Source: Pseudomonas sp. B21-028
GTDB taxonomy: Bacteria; Pseudomonadota; Gammaproteobacteria; Pseudomonadales; Pseudomonadaceae
Reading direction: 5' to 3'
Length of the DNA stretch: 64,000 nucleotides
Assembly (NCBI RefSeq): GCF_024749045.1
Contig: NZ_CP087184.1
Coordinates: 3,348,001 to 3,412,000 of the forward strand
The notes beneath the pieces are model-generated. The model ran no database searches. It was not told where the DNA came from and saw only the letters and a program-made list of their open reading frames with translations. Positions 62,815 through 64,000 of this stretch are shown here, piece by piece. A program made the translations under genes and the position numbers. Positions within the stretch are counted from its first letter, which is position 1. Each line of letters begins with the position of its first letter.

Positions 62815-63336
62815 TCAGTGACTGGCGTGCAGGGCTTTCGGCACTTCCGGCATGGCCGATGAGTGGTGGTTGATGATCTTCCACTGTCCGTTCAGGCGCT
62901 CATAGAGGTAGGTGTAGCGCGCCTGCACGTCCTTCTTGCTGCCATCGGCATTGGTCAGGGTGAAGGTGTAGACCCCACTGTCCATCGCCGCATCGGGACC
63001 CAGGTGGCGGATTTCCCGGTAGTTGATCTGGCCGACCGGCTTGCCCGCCAGGAAGTGTTCGAAATAATCCTGGATCTGCGCCGGCGTGGTACGCACCTTG
63101 TTGGAAAGGGTCGGTTGCAGAATCGCGTCCGGCGCGTAGAGGCTGGTCATCGCTGCGGCACTGCCGGTCAGCAGCGTCTTGTTCCAGTGGTCGAACAGTC
63201 CAGCGATCTCCCGGTCATCTACGTTCTTGGGTTGTTCGGCCACGGTGCGATACACGAAGGGCGTGGCATCGGCGGCATGGACAAAAGGCGTGGTCAGTAC
63301 AAAAAAGGTGGCGAGGGCGAGGGTTTTCATTTTCAT
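62815..63336 (-). CDS. Exported NTF2-like (SgcJ/EcaC-type) protein
   Basis: A 173-residue protein starting MKMKTLALATFFVLTTPFVH, with a signal peptide cut at about HAA-DATPF; AAAGGAAC lies eight bases before the ATG. The mature domain has LFDHWNKTLLTGSAAAMTSL, YAPDAILQPTLSNKV and GQWKIINHHSS, the core of the SgcJ/EcaC or DUF4440-like NTF2 fold. Periplasmic; no catalytic role is known for this group. Closely related proteins are sometimes called oxidoreductases without evidence. Single gene with its own terminator. Confidence 0.83.
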   Translation of the reverse strand: MKMKTLALATFFVLTTPFVHAADATPFVYRTVAEQPKNVDDREIAGLFDHWNKTLLTGSAAAMTSLYAPDAILQPTLSNKVRTTPAQIQDYFEHFLAGKPVGQINYREIRHLGPDAAMDSGVYTFTLTNADGSKKDVQARYTYLYERLNGQWKIINHHSSAMPEVPKALHASH

Positions 63337-63434
63337 CGTGGCGTTCCTTTCGGTATTAATAGCGTCGGTTTCAATGACCCCACTTTGCCGTTCGCACCGG
63401 CATCCGCCATCGGCCAACCGGCGCCAATCGACTA

Positions 63435-63446
63435 TGCCGATCGGCA
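63435..63446. promoter_or_regulatory. 12-bp perfect palindrome in a divergent promoter region
   Basis: TGCCGATCGGCA, in the 184-bp gap between the NTF2-like gene and the GAF gene. A possible operator; in GC-rich DNA such a site could also be chance. Confidence 0.3.
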
Positions 63447-63520
63447 GATAGGCCCGGAACCGATGACACGCTCTAATACGAACGTCACGACCGGACCGGT
63501 CCCTTCACGCTGGAGCTCCC

Positions 63521-64000
63521 ATGCAAAGCCCACCCCATGATCCCGGCAGCGCCCTGGCCATCCGCAGCCAGTATCGTCAGTCGCAAAGCCGCGCCGCGCG
63601 CCTGGGCCTGTTGTTGGGCACCGGCCACGAACTGACCCGCCTGCCCTTGGCACAGATGCGCCAGCGCGTCGTGCAAAGGGCCTGCGCGTTCGTCGCTATG
63701 GATCATGGCTTGCTCTTGGAATGGACGCCTGATCAGCCGGCAAGCGCCCTCGCCTGCCATGGCAGCGGCGAGCGCCTCGACTGGCTCGCCAGCCTCGCTG
63801 ATTCGCCGTTGCCCGGACCGCAATGGCTCGAATACCCCGACCGCCCCCTGCCCCAGGTCCTGCGGGTGCCGCTGCGGGCCGCAGACGGGACGGCGTTCGG
63901 CGTGTTGTTGCTGGGCAACAGCGTGGTCATCAGCGCGCCCGACCACGAAGACATCGAATCCCTGCAACTGCTGGCGACCCTGCTGGCCGCGCACCTGGAG
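63521..64000 (+). CDS. GAF-domain protein, N-terminal 160 residues (runs off the window)
   Basis: Open from MQSPPHDPGSALAIRSQYRQ to the end of the window with GGAG five bases before the ATG. The N-terminal segment (YRQSQSRAARLGLLLGTGHE) is a helical lead-in, and the part from about 40 on (AFVAMDHGLLLEW, then VLRVPLRAADGTAFGVLLLG and LQLLATLLAAHLE) is the start and end of a GAF fold. Such N-termini usually belong to sensor kinases or sigma-54 activators; the output domain lies beyond 64000. Function open. Confidence 0.75.
   Translation, partial: MQSPPHDPGSALAIRSQYRQSQSRAARLGLLLGTGHELTRLPLAQMRQRVVQRACAFVAMDHGLLLEWTPDQPASALACHGSGERLDWLASLADSPLPGPQWLEYPDRPLPQVLRVPLRAADGTAFGVLLLGNSVVISAPDHEDIESLQLLATLLAAHLE

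Noticed and set aside
1..64000. Signs of prophage, integrative element or insertion sequence
   Set aside because: No integrase, transposase, tRNA-end duplication or phage gene was found; the only repeats are REP elements.

Overview
The window reads as chromosomal DNA of a fluorescent-group Pseudomonas. The base composition is GC-rich. Several Pseudomonas-type REP/REPIN repeats (cores like GTGGGAGCGAGCCTGCTCGC) sit between genes. An achromobactin locus, a pssA gene and a five-gene beta-oxidation block are laid out as in other pseudomonads. I see no tRNA, rRNA, transposase, phage gene, CRISPR array or origin. Nearly all the DNA is coding, mostly on the minus strand.

Layout. (1) 1-6592: a truncated MFS transporter, two acetoacetate-decarboxylase-fold enzymes, a PucR and a TetR regulator and a Sad-type succinate-semialdehyde dehydrogenase, a small catabolic island of unknown substrate. 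(2) 6629-11388: a GntR-headed operon with a polar amino-acid ABC transporter and a cytoplasmic gamma-glutamyltransferase-like hydrolase. (3) 11821-12759: a lone AraC regulator behind a perfect 51-bp inverted repeat. (4) 12838-22104 plus the divergent IclR gene at 22377: a nine-gene operon with flavin hydroxylase, VOC dioxygenase-like protein, alpha/beta hydrolase, MhpD-like hydratase, TPP enzyme and aldehyde dehydrogenase. It also holds three puzzling members: an AA_synth-family protein, a seven-Asp-box beta-propeller and an SDR that has lost its catalytic residues. It looks like an undescribed ring-degradation pathway. (5) 23176-31320: APC permease, aldehyde dehydrogenase, class III transaminase and outer-membrane barrel (amine or amino-acid use), with a divergent chemoreceptor. 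(6) 31331-34398: LysR, EamA exporter, DeoR and a 28-residue membrane peptide. (7) 34692-40259: short- or branched-chain acyl-CoA degradation (ligase, dehydrogenase, hydratase, SDR, thiolase), followed by AraC and pssA. (8) 43000-46318: a TetR/DUF1348 unit with an apparently leaderless promoter, an M42 peptidase and a small Cys-rich protein.

(9) 46322-62480: an achromobactin siderophore locus, all on the minus strand. An ECF sigma factor, a FecR anti-sigma factor and an STN-containing TonB receptor come first, then acsF, acsD, acsE, yhcA, acsC, acsB and acsA. Fur-box-like sites lie before the sigma gene and before acsF. The ABC uptake genes cbrABCD that follow acsA in described loci are not here. 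In their place are a FhuF-like ferric reductase and an RraA-fold protein with a substituted active-site Arg. Most biosynthetic genes overlap by 4-8 bases, so they are probably translated as a coupled set. (10) 62815-64000: a secreted NTF2-like protein and the start of a GAF-domain protein.

Functions come from reading motifs and gene order by eye. No database search was run.
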